Below the pieces are notes generated by a model. It saw only the letters and a program-made list of their open reading frames with translations, was not told the DNA's origin and ran no database searches. Position numbers and translations under genes: made by a program. Below, in pieces: positions 22,566 through 31,449 of a stretch of DNA of 64,000 nucleotides; position 1 is the stretch's first letter, and the number at the start of each line of letters is the position of its first letter. The DNA is from Variovorax sp. CF079 (GTDB lineage Bacteria; Pseudomonadota; Gammaproteobacteria; Burkholderiales; Burkholderiaceae_C). Location: assembly GCF_900101545.1 (NCBI RefSeq), contig NZ_FMZU01000020.1, positions 90,357 through 154,356 on the forward strand, read 5' to 3'.

Positions 22566-22838
22566 TCAGTTCAGCGCGTCTTTGAGCGCCTTGCCGGGAC
22601 GGAACTTCGGGATCTTGGCGGCCTTGATTTTAATCGCGTCGCCGGTGCGCGGATTGCGGCCCGTGCGCGCAGCGCGTTTGCCGACTGCAAAAGTGCCGAA
22701 ACCGACGAGCGATACGGAACCGCCCTTTTTGAGCGTGGTACGAATGGCGCCGATGGTCGATTCAAGTGCGCGCGTGGCAGCGGCTTTGGAGATATCGGCG
22801 TTTTTTGCGATGTGCTCAATCAGTTCGGTTTTGTTCAC
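22566..22838 (-). CDS. hupB: HU-family DNA-binding protein
   Basis: HU is a small abundant nucleoid protein that bends and constrains DNA. The 90-residue protein has the full HU fold: MNKTELIEHIAKNADISKAAA, GSVSLVGFGTFAVGKRAAR and the DNA-binding arm motif GRNPRTGDAIKIKA. Context (tRNA-Val then ppiD downstream) matches hupB. It could formally be hupA; only one HU gene is in the window. Confidence 0.93.
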   Translation of the reverse strand: MNKTELIEHIAKNADISKAAATRALESTIGAIRTTLKKGGSVSLVGFGTFAVGKRAARTGRNPRTGDAIKIKAAKIPKFRPGKALKDALN

Positions 22839-23066
22839 AAGGACCCCTTGCAGGAAAAAATTGTTGATCAGGTAACGTCAGAAACAATGCCGGCCCCATG
22901 ACGGTGCCATGGGGTGTGATGAATGAAAAAGGATGGCAGTTCTGACGCGCCGGCAGCGCACTGCCGACAAGGATTACAACCACTGGTCCACGGGGTGTCA
23001 ATACGACACTCAGCCGCGCAATCCAGCGAGGACCGCGATTTTAGTGGTGTTTTGCGCCGGCTCTTT

Positions 23067-24152
23067 TCAGAGCGCTTGTGCGACCGCACGACCCAGGTCA
23101 GTCGTGCCCGCGCTGCCGCCGATGTCAGGCGTACGCGGTGCGCCGCTCGCCGGCGCCAGTACTTTCTCGATCGCTGCCAGGATGGCGTCATGCGCAGCCT
23201 TGTGGCCCAGGAACTCCAGCATCATCGCGCCGCACCAGATCTGCCCGATCGGATTGGCGATGCCCGTGCCGGCGATGTCCGGCGCCGAGCCGTGCACCGG
23301 CTCGAACAGCGAGGGCGTGGTGCGATCCGGATTGAGGTTCGCGCTCGACGCGATGCCGATCGTGCCGGTGCATGCGGGTCCGAGGTCGGACAGGATGTCG
23401 CCGAACAGATTGCTCGCCACCACGACATCGAAGAAGTCGGGACGCTGCACGAAGTGCGCCGTCAGGATGTCGATGTGGAACTTGTCGAGCTTGACACCCG
23501 GATAGCTCTTCGCCATCGCGGCGACGCGCTCGTCCCAGTACGGCATGGTGATCGAGATGCCGTTGGATTTGGTCGCGCTGGTGAGGTGCTTCTTCGGTCG
23601 CGATTGCGCGAGCTCGAAGGCGAACTTGAGCACACGGTCCACGCCGACGCGCGACATCACGGTCTCCTGGACGACGATCTCGCGCGCCGTTCCCTCGTAC
23701 ATGCGCCCGCCGATGCTCGAGTACTCGCCCTCGGTGTTCTCACGCACGATGTACATGTCGATCTCGCCGGGCTGCCGCGGCGTACCGTCCCGCCGGACCA
23801 CCGGCGCCACGATGCCCGGCATCAGGCGCGCGGGACGCAGGTTGATGTACTGGTCGAACTCGCGGCGAAACAGCAGCAGGGAGCCCCAGAGCGAGACATG
23901 GTCCGGAATCTTCTCGGGCCAGCCGACCGCGCCGAAGTAGATGGCGTCGTGCCCGCCGATCTGATCCTTCCAGTCGTCGGGCAGCATCTTGCCGTGCTTC
24001 TCGCAGTAGTCCCAGCTCGAAAAATCGAAATGGTCGAAATGAAGATCGATGCCGAACTTGCGTGCCGCGGCATCGAGCACACGCAGTCCTTCGGGCATCG
24101 TTTCCTTGCCGATGCCGTCGCCGGCGATGACTGCGATTCGTTGGGTGCTCAT
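23067..24152 (-). CDS. Tartrate dehydrogenase/decarboxylase-like enzyme (isocitrate/isopropylmalate dehydrogenase family)
   Basis: This 361-residue NAD-dependent beta-decarboxylating dehydrogenase starts MSTQRIAVIAGDGIGKE. It has the substrate-binding REFDQYINLRPARLMPG and IVRENTEGEYSSIGGRMYEG, and the metal-site region NLFGDILSDLGPACTG. The pattern fits tartrate dehydrogenase (TtuC/DmlA), which also acts on D-malate, rather than LeuB. The hydrolase at 24156 ends 3 bp before this gene begins, so the two are in one operon, and a divergent LysR gene of the DmlR kind lies upstream. Exact substrate among 2-hydroxy diacids is not fixed by sequence. Confidence 0.85.
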   Translation of the reverse strand: MSTQRIAVIAGDGIGKETMPEGLRVLDAAARKFGIDLHFDHFDFSSWDYCEKHGKMLPDDWKDQIGGHDAIYFGAVGWPEKIPDHVSLWGSLLLFRREFDQYINLRPARLMPGIVAPVVRRDGTPRQPGEIDMYIVRENTEGEYSSIGGRMYEGTAREIVVQETVMSRVGVDRVLKFAFELAQSRPKKHLTSATKSNGISITMPYWDERVAAMAKSYPGVKLDKFHIDILTAHFVQRPDFFDVVVASNLFGDILSDLGPACTGTIGIASSANLNPDRTTPSLFEPVHGSAPDIAGTGIANPIGQIWCGAMMLEFLGHKAAHDAILAAIEKVLAPASGAPRTPDIGGSAGTTDLGRAVAQAL

Positions 24153-24155
24153 GTC

Positions 24156-25046
24156 TCAGATCCTTGGAGTGGTGTTGAAGAAAGACAGCGCCTCGGCCAG
24201 CAGCTCGCGCGGCGCCTCCTCGGGAATGTAGTGACCGCAAGGCAAGGTCGCGCCCGACACGTCGACGGCACGTTCGCGCCACAGCGAGAGCACGTCGAAC
24301 CAGCGGCCCACCGCGCCATGCTCGCCCCACAGCACGCGCAGCGGCTGGGTCAGCTTGAGGCCGGCGGCGATGTCCGCGCGATCGTGTTCGAGATCGATCG
24401 TGGCCGAGGCCCGGTAGTCCTCGCAGATACCTCGCGCGGTGCCCTCGATCGCAGCACACCGCTCGTACTCGGCCAAGGCCTCGGGTGCAAAGGGCGCGAG
24501 ACCGGCATGACGGCTGCCCATGACGCTGCGAACGTAGCGCACCGGATCGGCCTCGATCAGCGCTTCGGGCAAGGGCGGCGGCTGGATCAGGAAGAACCAG
24601 TGCCAGTAGGCGCGCGCAAAGCCCTCCGAGGTGTTCTGGTACATCGCGAGGGTCGGTGCGATGTCGAGCAGCATGAGCCGTTCGACCGCCTGCGCATGAT
24701 CCGCCGCGAGCCGGTGCGCCACTCGAGCGCCGCGGTCGTGCGCCAGCACGCCGAAGCGTGAGAAGCCGTGCTGCTGCATGGCATACAGCGCATCGAGCGC
24801 CATCTCGCGCTTGCTGTAGTGCGCGTGGTCCGCATCCGCCGCAGGGCGGCCCGAATCGCCATAGCCGCGCAGATCGACCATGACGACCGTGAACTGCTCC
24901 ACCAGCGCCGGGGCCGTGCGATGCCAGATCGCATGCGTCTGCGGGTGGCCATGAAGCAGCAGCAGCGGCGCGCCGTGTCCGCCGATGCGGCCGTGCAATC
25001 GCACGCCGTTGCGCGACAGGTCGAAGGTGGAGAACGAAGTGAACAC
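24156..25046 (-). CDS. Haloacetate (fluoroacetate) dehalogenase-like alpha/beta hydrolase
   Basis: The 296-residue alpha/beta hydrolase carries the full residue set known from fluoroacetate dehalogenases: nucleophile D104 in AHDRGARVAHR, carboxylate-binding R105 and R108, acid D128, halide-site H149 and W150 in YWHWFFLIQPPPLP, Y211, and catalytic H272 in PCGHYIPEEAP. D104-D128 and D104-H149 spacings (24 and 45 residues) match those I recall for the Rhodopseudomonas enzyme. GTG 25046 is the chosen start; TTG 25088 is possible. It sits in an operon with the tartrate-dehydrogenase-like gene and is divergent from a LysR gene. It could be an epoxide hydrolase, but the YWHWFFLIQP run speaks for a dehalogenase. 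Confidence 0.78.
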   Translation of the reverse strand: MFTSFSTFDLSRNGVRLHGRIGGHGAPLLLLHGHPQTHAIWHRTAPALVEQFTVVMVDLRGYGDSGRPAADADHAHYSKREMALDALYAMQQHGFSRFGVLAHDRGARVAHRLAADHAQAVERLMLLDIAPTLAMYQNTSEGFARAYWHWFFLIQPPPLPEALIEADPVRYVRSVMGSRHAGLAPFAPEALAEYERCAAIEGTARGICEDYRASATIDLEHDRADIAAGLKLTQPLRVLWGEHGAVGRWFDVLSLWRERAVDVSGATLPCGHYIPEEAPRELLAEALSFFNTTPRI

Positions 25047-25111
25047 GGGTCGATTGTGCGTTGCGTGCCGCACAGCATCAAGCAACAATCAGCCAATTGA
25101 TACTTTCCAAA

Positions 25112-26065
25112 ATGGCAGTAATGGACCGTGGAGACCTGGAACTGGTGATCGCCATCCGCGATCGCGGCAGCCTCGCGGGCGCGGCGGCGGCGCTGGACGT
25201 CGTGCCCTCCGTCGTCACCAAGCGGCTCGGGGCGCTCGAGGCACGGCTCGGCCAGCGCCTGTTCGATCGCACCACGCGCCGGCTCAACCTCACCGCCGAA
25301 GGCGAAGCCGTGTGCCTGCATGCCAAGAGCCTGCTGGCCGGCTTTGCGGCGCTCGAGAACGAGCTCGGAGAGCGCCAAAACGAGCTGGCCGGCACGATCC
25401 GCCTTGTTGCGACTTTCGGTTTCGGCCGGCGCTGGCTCGGCCCCGCGCTCGCGGCTTTTCGCGAGCAGCACCCCGCGCTGCAGTTCCAGTTGCAGCTGAT
25501 GGAGCAACTCCCCAACCTCGGCGCCGAAGGCCACGACGGCGCGCTCTGGCTGTGGCCGGTGCAGCGTCGCCACGCCGGCGACTGGGTCACACGCAGGATC
25601 GCGCGCAATCAGCGCGTGCTGGCCGCAGCGCCGAGCTACCTCGAGCGGCGTGGCAAGCCCGCGGATCTCGCCGCGCTGGCCGCGCACGACTGCCTGGTGG
25701 CGCGGGAGAACGGCGACGGCAGCGAACGGGAGGCCGCGCTCTGGACGCTGCGTCACGTCAGGGACGGCAGCACGGCGCGTGTGCGCGTGCGCGGCCCGCT
25801 GTCGAGCAATTCGGGTGAGATGGTGCGCGACTGGTGCCTCGCCGGCCAGGGCATCATGCTGCGCAGCCTGTGGGACATCGCCCCGCAGCTCGCATCGGGC
25901 GAACTGGTGCAACTGCTGCCGCAGTTCGCGATGCCGGACGCCGACATCCAGTGGATCGCACCCTGGCGCCCGAAGACACCAAAACGAGTGCGCGTCCTGG
26001 TCGACTTCCTGATCGAACGCTTTCGCGGCGAGCCGTGGAAACCCGAGGGCAAGCGTTCGCGCTGA
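25112..26065 (+). CDS. LysR-family transcriptional regulator (DmlR-like)
   Basis: The 317-residue LysR regulator has a winged helix-turn-helix at residues 5-65 (LAGAAAALDVVPSVVTKRLGALE, RLFDRTTRRLNLTAEGE) and a C-terminal substrate-binding domain. It is divergent from the hydrolase and tartrate-dehydrogenase-like operon with a 65-bp gap, so it probably controls that operon. ATG 25112 (MAVMDRGDLEL) was taken; ATG 25121 is also possible. The inducer is unknown; the neighbours suggest a hydroxy or halo acid. Confidence 0.82.
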   Translation: MAVMDRGDLELVIAIRDRGSLAGAAAALDVVPSVVTKRLGALEARLGQRLFDRTTRRLNLTAEGEAVCLHAKSLLAGFAALENELGERQNELAGTIRLVATFGFGRRWLGPALAAFREQHPALQFQLQLMEQLPNLGAEGHDGALWLWPVQRRHAGDWVTRRIARNQRVLAAAPSYLERRGKPADLAALAAHDCLVARENGDGSEREAALWTLRHVRDGSTARVRVRGPLSSNSGEMVRDWCLAGQGIMLRSLWDIAPQLASGELVQLLPQFAMPDADIQWIAPWRPKTPKRVRVLVDFLIERFRGEPWKPEGKRSR

Positions 26066-26156
26066 GTCAGGCCGACGCCGGGCCGCCCCAAGGCGGCCTG
26101 CGGCCCCCTCGGGGGGGGGCAGCGAGTACACGCAGTGACGGAGCGTGGGAGCCGGT
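26066..26156. repeat. GC-rich intergenic hairpin element
   Basis: This short stretch holds a GC-rich hairpin (GGCCGCC at 26081-26087 with GGCGGCC at 26092-26098) and a long C/G tract nearby (GGCCCCCTC then nine G, 26102-26119). It is of the intergenic palindrome kind often seen in Comamonadaceae. It lies between convergent genes and has no T-run. A role as a transcription stop is a guess. Confidence 0.45.
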
Positions 26157-27038
26157 TTACCTTTCCCCACGCACGACCAGGCTCACGCCGATGGCCGTCA
26201 TCGCAATGCCTGCCAAGGTCATCGCCGTGATCGGCTCCGCGAAGAGAAGCCATGCCATTACCGCGGTGCACGGTGGCACGAGATAGAGCAGGCTCGTGAC
26301 CGCCGTCGCGGTGCCGCGCTGGATCAACATGTAGAGCAGCGAGCTGCCGCCCAGCGACAGCGCCAGCACCGACCAGGCCATCGCGCCGCCCGAGTACAGG
26401 TTCCACTGGATGCTGTCGGATTCCAACGCCGCGAAGGGCATCGTGACGATCAGGGCAGCGGCGAGCTGGATGGCGCCCGCGCACCGCACGTCGCAAGGTG
26501 CGACAAAGCGCTTCTGGTACAGCGTGCCGGCCGTGATGGAGAACAGCGCCATCAGCGCCAGGCCCATGGTCATCGCACTCACCTCCCCGCCCTCGCCGAA
26601 CTTGCGCGACACCACCAGCACCAGGCCTGCGAAGCCCAGGGCCAGTCCGGCCCACTGGCGGCGCGTGATCGAGCCGCCCCACATGGACAACCAGACGGCG
26701 GTGAGCACCGGCTGAATGCCGACCAGCAAGGCGACGAGCCCCGAGCCCATGCCGGCCCGGACCGCAGCCCAGACGCCGCCGAGGTAGCCCGCCTGCATCA
26801 GCACGCCGGTGACCACGAGGTGCCGCCACTGCGTGCGCTGTTCCGGCCAGTTCGCGCGCGCGAGCCGCACCCAGATGAGGAAGCAGAACACCGACAGCGC
26901 ATATCGCACCGCCAGAAACTTGAGCGGCGGGGCATAGGGCATGCCATAGCGCGCGACGATGAAGCCGGTGCTCCAGATGAGCACGAAGACCGCGGGCATG
27001 GCGCGCAGCCAACCCGACGGCCGGGCTGTGCCCGTCAT
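26157..27038 (-). CDS. DMT/EamA-family transporter
   Basis: The 293-residue protein has about ten hydrophobic helices and two EamA repeats (first about 10-140, second about 155-290), typical of drug/metabolite exporters. The substrate cannot be predicted. It starts at ATG 27038, overlapping the pgsA stop (ATGA), so the two are translationally coupled even though their roles look unrelated. Confidence 0.85.
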   Translation of the reverse strand: MTGTARPSGWLRAMPAVFVLIWSTGFIVARYGMPYAPPLKFLAVRYALSVFCFLIWVRLARANWPEQRTQWRHLVVTGVLMQAGYLGGVWAAVRAGMGSGLVALLVGIQPVLTAVWLSMWGGSITRRQWAGLALGFAGLVLVVSRKFGEGGEVSAMTMGLALMALFSITAGTLYQKRFVAPCDVRCAGAIQLAAALIVTMPFAALESDSIQWNLYSGGAMAWSVLALSLGGSSLLYMLIQRGTATAVTSLLYLVPPCTAVMAWLLFAEPITAMTLAGIAMTAIGVSLVVRGER

Positions 27039-27601
27039 TTCGCGCGGGCCCGGATCTCGGGAATGGCCTTCTGCAGGTAATACACCATCGACCAGACCGT
27101 GAGCACGGCCGAGATCCAGATCAGCCATTGCCCCCAGGCCCCGGTGTCGATCAGGCCGAACAAGGTGCCGTTGAAAAGCAGGAAAGGGATCGCGACCATC
27201 TGCACCACGGTCTTGATCTTGCCGATCATGTGGACCGCCACGCTCTTGCCGGCGCCGATCTGCGCCATCCATTCGCGCAAGGCGGAAATGGCGATCTCGC
27301 GGCCGATGATGATCAGCGCCACGAACACGTCGGCGCGGTTCAGATGCACCAGCACGAGCAGCGAGGCGCACACGAGGAACTTGTCGGCCACCGGATCGAG
27401 GAAGGCACCGAAGGCCGAGGTCTGGTTGAGCCTGCGCGCCAGAAAGCCGTCGAGCCAGTCGGTCGCGGCGAACACGATGAACATCACCGTGGCGATGAGG
27501 TTGCGCATCGGCTCTGCCAGCGGCAGGTAGAACACGCCCACGATCAGCGGAATCGCGACGATGCGCGTCCAGGTCATGATCGTTGGGAGCGTCCAGAACA
27601 T
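27035..27601 (-). CDS. pgsA: CDP-diacylglycerol-glycerol-3-phosphate 3-phosphatidyltransferase
   Basis: PgsA makes phosphatidylglycerol phosphate in the inner membrane. The 188-residue protein has several helices and the CDP-alcohol phosphotransferase motif DWLDGFLARRLNQTSAFGAF followed by LDPVADK, with the D(x)2DG(x)2AR(x)8G(x)3D(x)3D spacing. ATG 27601 gives MFWTLPTIMTWTRI, a normal family start. It lies 44 bp downstream of uvrC on the same strand, the common uvrC-pgsA order. Confidence 0.93.
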   Translation of the reverse strand: MFWTLPTIMTWTRIVAIPLIVGVFYLPLAEPMRNLIATVMFIVFAATDWLDGFLARRLNQTSAFGAFLDPVADKFLVCASLLVLVHLNRADVFVALIIIGREIAISALREWMAQIGAGKSVAVHMIGKIKTVVQMVAIPFLLFNGTLFGLIDTGAWGQWLIWISAVLTVWSMVYYLQKAIPEIRARAK

Positions 27602-27645
27602 TGCGGCGATTGTGTCACGGGGCAGGTATGCCTTCGAGTCGACGG

Positions 27646-29607
27646 TCAATGCAGCGCGCGATAGATCTCTTCGGCCAGATCGAACGCGATGCCGTCGACC
27701 GAGGCGATGTCTTCCACGCTGGCCGCCGCCACCCCGCGAATGCCGCCAAAGCGCTGCAGCAAGCGCGCGCGCCGCTTGGGGCCGATGCCCGGGATGTCTT
27801 CCAGCTGGCTGCCGCCCACCCGCACCTTGGCCCGCTTGGCGCGCATGCCGGTGATCGCGAAGCGGTGCGCCTCGTCGCGGATCTGCGCGACCAGCATCAG
27901 CGCCGCCGAATCGCGACCGAGGTAGACCTTCTCGCGGCCGTCGGCGAACACCAGCTCTTCGAGCCCGACCTTGCGGCCCTCGCCCTTCTCCACGCCGACG
28001 ATCAGCGACAGCGGCAGACCCAGCTCGCCGAAGACCTCGCGCGCCATCGACACCTGGCCCTTGCCGCCGTCGACCAGCACCAGGTCGGGCATGCGCGCCG
28101 CCCGCGTGCCCGGCCGCGCATCGGTGCCGACGCCGCCTGCGTCGCCGGCAGGTGGCGCGTCCGTCTCCGCTGCCATCGCCTCGGCCAGCTTGCCGTAGCG
28201 GCGATGCAGCACCTGGCGCATCGCCGCATAGTCGTCGCCGGGCGTGATGCCCTCGATGTTGTAGCGGCGGTACTCGCGGTTCTGCATCGTGTGGTGCTCG
28301 AACACCACGCACGAGGCCTGGGTCGCCTCGCCGGCGGTGTGCGAGATGTCGAAGCATTCGACGCGGAAGTTGTCGAGCTCGTCTGGCGCGAGTTCCAGCG
28401 CATCGACCAGCGCGCGCGTGCGCGCCTGCTGCGAGCCCTCCTCGGCGAGCAGGCGTGCGAGCTGGAGGCCGGCATTGGTCTGCGCCATTTCGAGCCAGTG
28501 CCGGCGCTGCTCGCGCGGCTGGAACACCGCCGTGACGCGGGTGCCGGCCTGCTGGGCGACCGCCTCGATCAGCTCGCGGCTCACGAGCTCGCTCAACACC
28601 AGCGTTGGCGGCACCGGCACATCGATGTAGTGCTGCGCGATGAAGGCCTCGAGCACCTGCACCTCGACCGATTCGGCGGGCGGCGCGGCCTCCTCGCCTT
28701 CCATGGCGCTCTCGCCATGCTGGATCTGCGTCGCGTCTTCGACGTGCACCGGGAAGTAAGCGCGATCGCCCAGGTGCCGGCCGCCGCGCACCATCGCGAG
28801 GTTGACGCAGGCCTTGCCGCCCTGCACCTTGACCGCCAGGATGTCAACGTCCTTGTCGGAGGCGATCTCGACCGATTGCTGGTGCAGCACGCGCGACAGC
28901 GCCGACATCTGGTTGCGCAGCTCGGCCGCCTGCTCGAATTCCAGCTTTTCGGCGTGCGCCATCATGCGTGCCTCGAGCTGGGTGAGCACGGCCTGCGTGT
29001 CGCCCATCAGGAAGGCCTCGGCGTTGGCCACGTCCTGCGCATAGGCCTCGGGCGTGATGTAGCCCACGCAGGGGCCGGTGCAGCGCTTGATCTGGTAGAG
29101 CAGGCAGGGCCGCGTGCGGTTGGCGTAGACGGTGTCTTCGCAAGTGCGCAGCTTGAACACCTTCTGCAGCAGCTGGATCGACTCCTTCACCGCCCAGGCG
29201 CTCGGGTACGGGCCGAAGTAGCGATGCTTGCGATCGACCGCGCCGCGGTAGTAGGCCAGGCGCGGGAAGGTGTGCGATGCGATCTTGAGATAGGGGTAGC
29301 TCTTGTCGTCGCGAAACAGGATGTTGTAGCGCGGCTTGAGCGTCTTGATCAGGTTGTTCTCGAGCAGCAGCGCCTCGGCCTCGGAGCGCACCACCGTGGT
29401 CTCCATGCGGGCGATCTTCGAGATCATGTGGCCGATGCGCGTGCCGGCGTGGTTCTTCTGAAAGTAGTTGGCGACGCGCTTCTTGAGATTGCGCGCCTTG
29501 CCCACGTACAGCACGGCGCCTGCCGCGTCGAAGTAGCGGTAGACGCCCGGCAGTTGCGGCAGTGCCGCCACCTCGCTGAGCAGTTGATCGGAATGCGTCT
29601 CGGACAT
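27646..29607 (-). CDS. uvrC: Excinuclease ABC subunit C
   Basis: UvrC makes both incisions in nucleotide excision repair. The 653-residue protein has an N-terminal GIY-YIG nuclease (LPGVYRYFDAAGAVLYVGKA, residues about 18-95), a UVR motif region near 200-240, an RNase H-like nuclease (VECFDISHTAG, VLVDGGKGQ) and a C-terminal helix-hairpin-helix pair (LEDIPGIGPKRRARLLQRFG). It is followed by pgsA and is divergent from earP with a 17-bp gap. Confidence 0.96.
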   Translation of the reverse strand: MSETHSDQLLSEVAALPQLPGVYRYFDAAGAVLYVGKARNLKKRVANYFQKNHAGTRIGHMISKIARMETTVVRSEAEALLLENNLIKTLKPRYNILFRDDKSYPYLKIASHTFPRLAYYRGAVDRKHRYFGPYPSAWAVKESIQLLQKVFKLRTCEDTVYANRTRPCLLYQIKRCTGPCVGYITPEAYAQDVANAEAFLMGDTQAVLTQLEARMMAHAEKLEFEQAAELRNQMSALSRVLHQQSVEIASDKDVDILAVKVQGGKACVNLAMVRGGRHLGDRAYFPVHVEDATQIQHGESAMEGEEAAPPAESVEVQVLEAFIAQHYIDVPVPPTLVLSELVSRELIEAVAQQAGTRVTAVFQPREQRRHWLEMAQTNAGLQLARLLAEEGSQQARTRALVDALELAPDELDNFRVECFDISHTAGEATQASCVVFEHHTMQNREYRRYNIEGITPGDDYAAMRQVLHRRYGKLAEAMAAETDAPPAGDAGGVGTDARPGTRAARMPDLVLVDGGKGQVSMAREVFGELGLPLSLIVGVEKGEGRKVGLEELVFADGREKVYLGRDSAALMLVAQIRDEAHRFAITGMRAKRAKVRVGGSQLEDIPGIGPKRRARLLQRFGGIRGVAAASVEDIASVDGIAFDLAEEIYRALH

Positions 29608-29624
29608 CTGTAGAGTATCTCGCG

Positions 29625-30695
29625 ATGCGCTGGGACATCTTCTGCAAGGTCATCGACAACCACGGCGACGCCGGCGTCTGCTGGCGGCTGGCCCGCGGAC
29701 TCGCCGCCGGGGGCGAAACGGTGCGGCTCTGGATCGACGACCCGTCGGCGCTGGCCTGGATGGCGCCGGGGGGATGCAAGGGCGTCGAAATCGTCACCTG
29801 GAACAGGAGGGATGCCGCGCAACGGGCCGCCGCCGGCCCGCCGCCGGATGTGCTGATCGAGGCCTTCGGCTGCGATCCCGAGCCCGAGCTGATCGCGCGT
29901 TTTGCCGAGCCCGTGCGCCCGGGCGGCGCACGCCGCGTGTGGATCAATCTCGAATACCTTTCGGCCGAACCCTATGTCGAGCGCCTGCACGGCCTGCCCT
30001 CCCCCGTGTTCAAGGGGCCAGGTACCAGCCTGACCAAGCACTTCTTCTACCCCGGCTTCACGCCCGCGACCGGCGGGCTGCTGCGCGAAGGGGACCTGCT
30101 CGAACGCCGCCAGCGCTTCGACCGCGCCGCCTGGCTCGCGCAGCAGGGCATCGCATGGCACGGCGAGCGCCTTGTCTGCCTGTTCTGCTACGAGCCACTG
30201 GCCCTCGATGCACTGCTCGCGCAGTTCGAGAGCGCCGGCGAGCCCACGCACCTGCTGGTGACCGCCGGCCGCGCGGCCCGTGCCCTGCCGCCGGGCCCGG
30301 CCCGGCGCGGCGCGCTTTCCATCACCTGGCTGCCGCATCTGCCGCAGACCGACTTCGACCACCTGCTCTGGGCCTGCGACCTGAATTTCGTGCGCGGCGA
30401 AGACTCGCTGGTGCGGGCTCTCTGGGCCGGGTCGCCCTTCGTCTGGCAGATCTATGCGCAGGACGATGACGCCCACCACACCAAGCTGGGCGCCTTCCTC
30501 GACTGGCTGGAAGCCCCGCCTTCGTTGCGCCGCTTCCACCACCTGTGGAACGGGATGGCCGAGGGCGAACTGCCGGCGCTGGACGATGCGGCGCTGGCGT
30601 CCTGGGGCGCCGCCTGCGCCGCCGCACGCGCGTGCCTGCTCGCGCAGGATGATCTTCTGACCCGCTTGCTGCGTTTCGTCGCCCAAAAAAGCTAA
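29625..30695 (+). CDS. earP: EF-P arginine rhamnosyltransferase EarP
   Basis: EarP transfers rhamnose from dTDP-rhamnose to an arginine of translation factor EF-P, which helps ribosomes through polyproline stretches. The 356-residue protein shows the EarP features MRWDIFCKVIDNHGDAGVCW, WINLEYLSAEPYVE, KHFFYPGFTPATGGL and NFVRGEDSLVRALWAGSPFVWQIY. EF-P follows 138 bp downstream and carries the arginine acceptor at position 32. The pair is typical of beta- and some gammaproteobacteria. Confidence 0.95.
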   Translation: MRWDIFCKVIDNHGDAGVCWRLARGLAAGGETVRLWIDDPSALAWMAPGGCKGVEIVTWNRRDAAQRAAAGPPPDVLIEAFGCDPEPELIARFAEPVRPGGARRVWINLEYLSAEPYVERLHGLPSPVFKGPGTSLTKHFFYPGFTPATGGLLREGDLLERRQRFDRAAWLAQQGIAWHGERLVCLFCYEPLALDALLAQFESAGEPTHLLVTAGRAARALPPGPARRGALSITWLPHLPQTDFDHLLWACDLNFVRGEDSLVRALWAGSPFVWQIYAQDDDAHHTKLGAFLDWLEAPPSLRRFHHLWNGMAEGELPALDDAALASWGAACAAARACLLAQDDLLTRLLRFVAQKS

Positions 30696-30833
30696 AATTG
30701 TGGGCTTTGCGGATTTCCGGCCGGGGTCAGCCCCGTTTGCCGCACCTTCCGCTGAACCCGCCGCGGTGAATGTGTCAAAGGGATATACGAACCCGATGGC
30801 ACACCGAGCGGCCAACATCCAGAGACCCTGATT

Positions 30834-31388
30834 ATGAAAATCGCTCAAGAAATCCGCGCCGGCAACGTGATCATGCACGGCAAGGACCCGATGGTCGTCC
30901 TCAAGACCGAATACAGCCGCGGCGGCCGCAACTCCGCAACCGTGCGCATGAAGCTCAAGAGCCTGATCGCCAACTTCAACACCGAAGTCGTGTTCAAGGC
31001 CGACGACAAGATGGAGCAGATCGTGCTCGACAAGAAGGAGTGCACCTACTCCTACTTCGCCGACCCGATGTACGTCTGCATGGACACCGAGTACAACCAG
31101 TATGAAGTCGAAGCCGAGAACATGGGCGACTCGCTCAACTACCTCGAAGACGGTATGCCGGTCGAAGTGGTGTTCTACGACGGCAAGGCGATCTCGGTCG
31201 AACTGCCGACCAGCGTCGAGCGCGAAATCACCTGGACCGAACCGGCCGTCAAGGGCGACACCTCGGGCAAGGTCATGAAGCCGGCCAAGATCGCAACCGG
31301 TTTCGAGATCGGCGTGCCGCTGTTCGTTGCCCAGGGCGACCGCATCGAAATCGACACCCGCACCGGCGAATACCGCAAACGCGTCTAA
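30834..31388 (+). CDS. efp: Translation elongation factor P
   Basis: EF-P enters stalled ribosomes at polyproline motifs and promotes peptide bond formation. The 184-residue protein has the three beta-barrel domains of the family. The tip loop reads SRGGRNSAT with R32 as the modified residue, in place of the lysine used in E. coli. This matches the earP gene directly upstream. A strong terminator follows at 31410. Confidence 0.97.
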   Translation: MKIAQEIRAGNVIMHGKDPMVVLKTEYSRGGRNSATVRMKLKSLIANFNTEVVFKADDKMEQIVLDKKECTYSYFADPMYVCMDTEYNQYEVEAENMGDSLNYLEDGMPVEVVFYDGKAISVELPTSVEREITWTEPAVKGDTSGKVMKPAKIATGFEIGVPLFVAQGDRIEIDTRTGEYRKRV

Positions 31389-31409
31389 ACGCCTGCTGCG
31401 CCGACAAGG

Positions 31410-31433
31410 AAGGCTCCCGAGGGAGCCTTTTTT
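31410..31433 (+). terminator. Terminator after efp
   Basis: AAGGCTCC (31410-31417) pairs with GGAGCCTT (31422-31429) around a 4-nt loop, with T to 31433. It lies 17 bp before the crotonase gene. Confidence 0.9.
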
Positions 31434-31449
31434 GCGTACGCTTCGTGCC

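Noticed and set aside
27583..29613. A 676-residue open frame on the plus strand opposite uvrC
   Set aside because: uvrC is complete with GIY-YIG, UVR, nuclease and HhH parts on the minus strand; the plus-strand frame is a His/Arg/Ala-rich shadow.
30666..30698. A promoter for efp in the gap after earP
   Set aside because: TAAAAT at 30693 looks like a -10, but the nearest TTG-type -35 is 21 bp away and the alternatives are poor, so the call is not supported.
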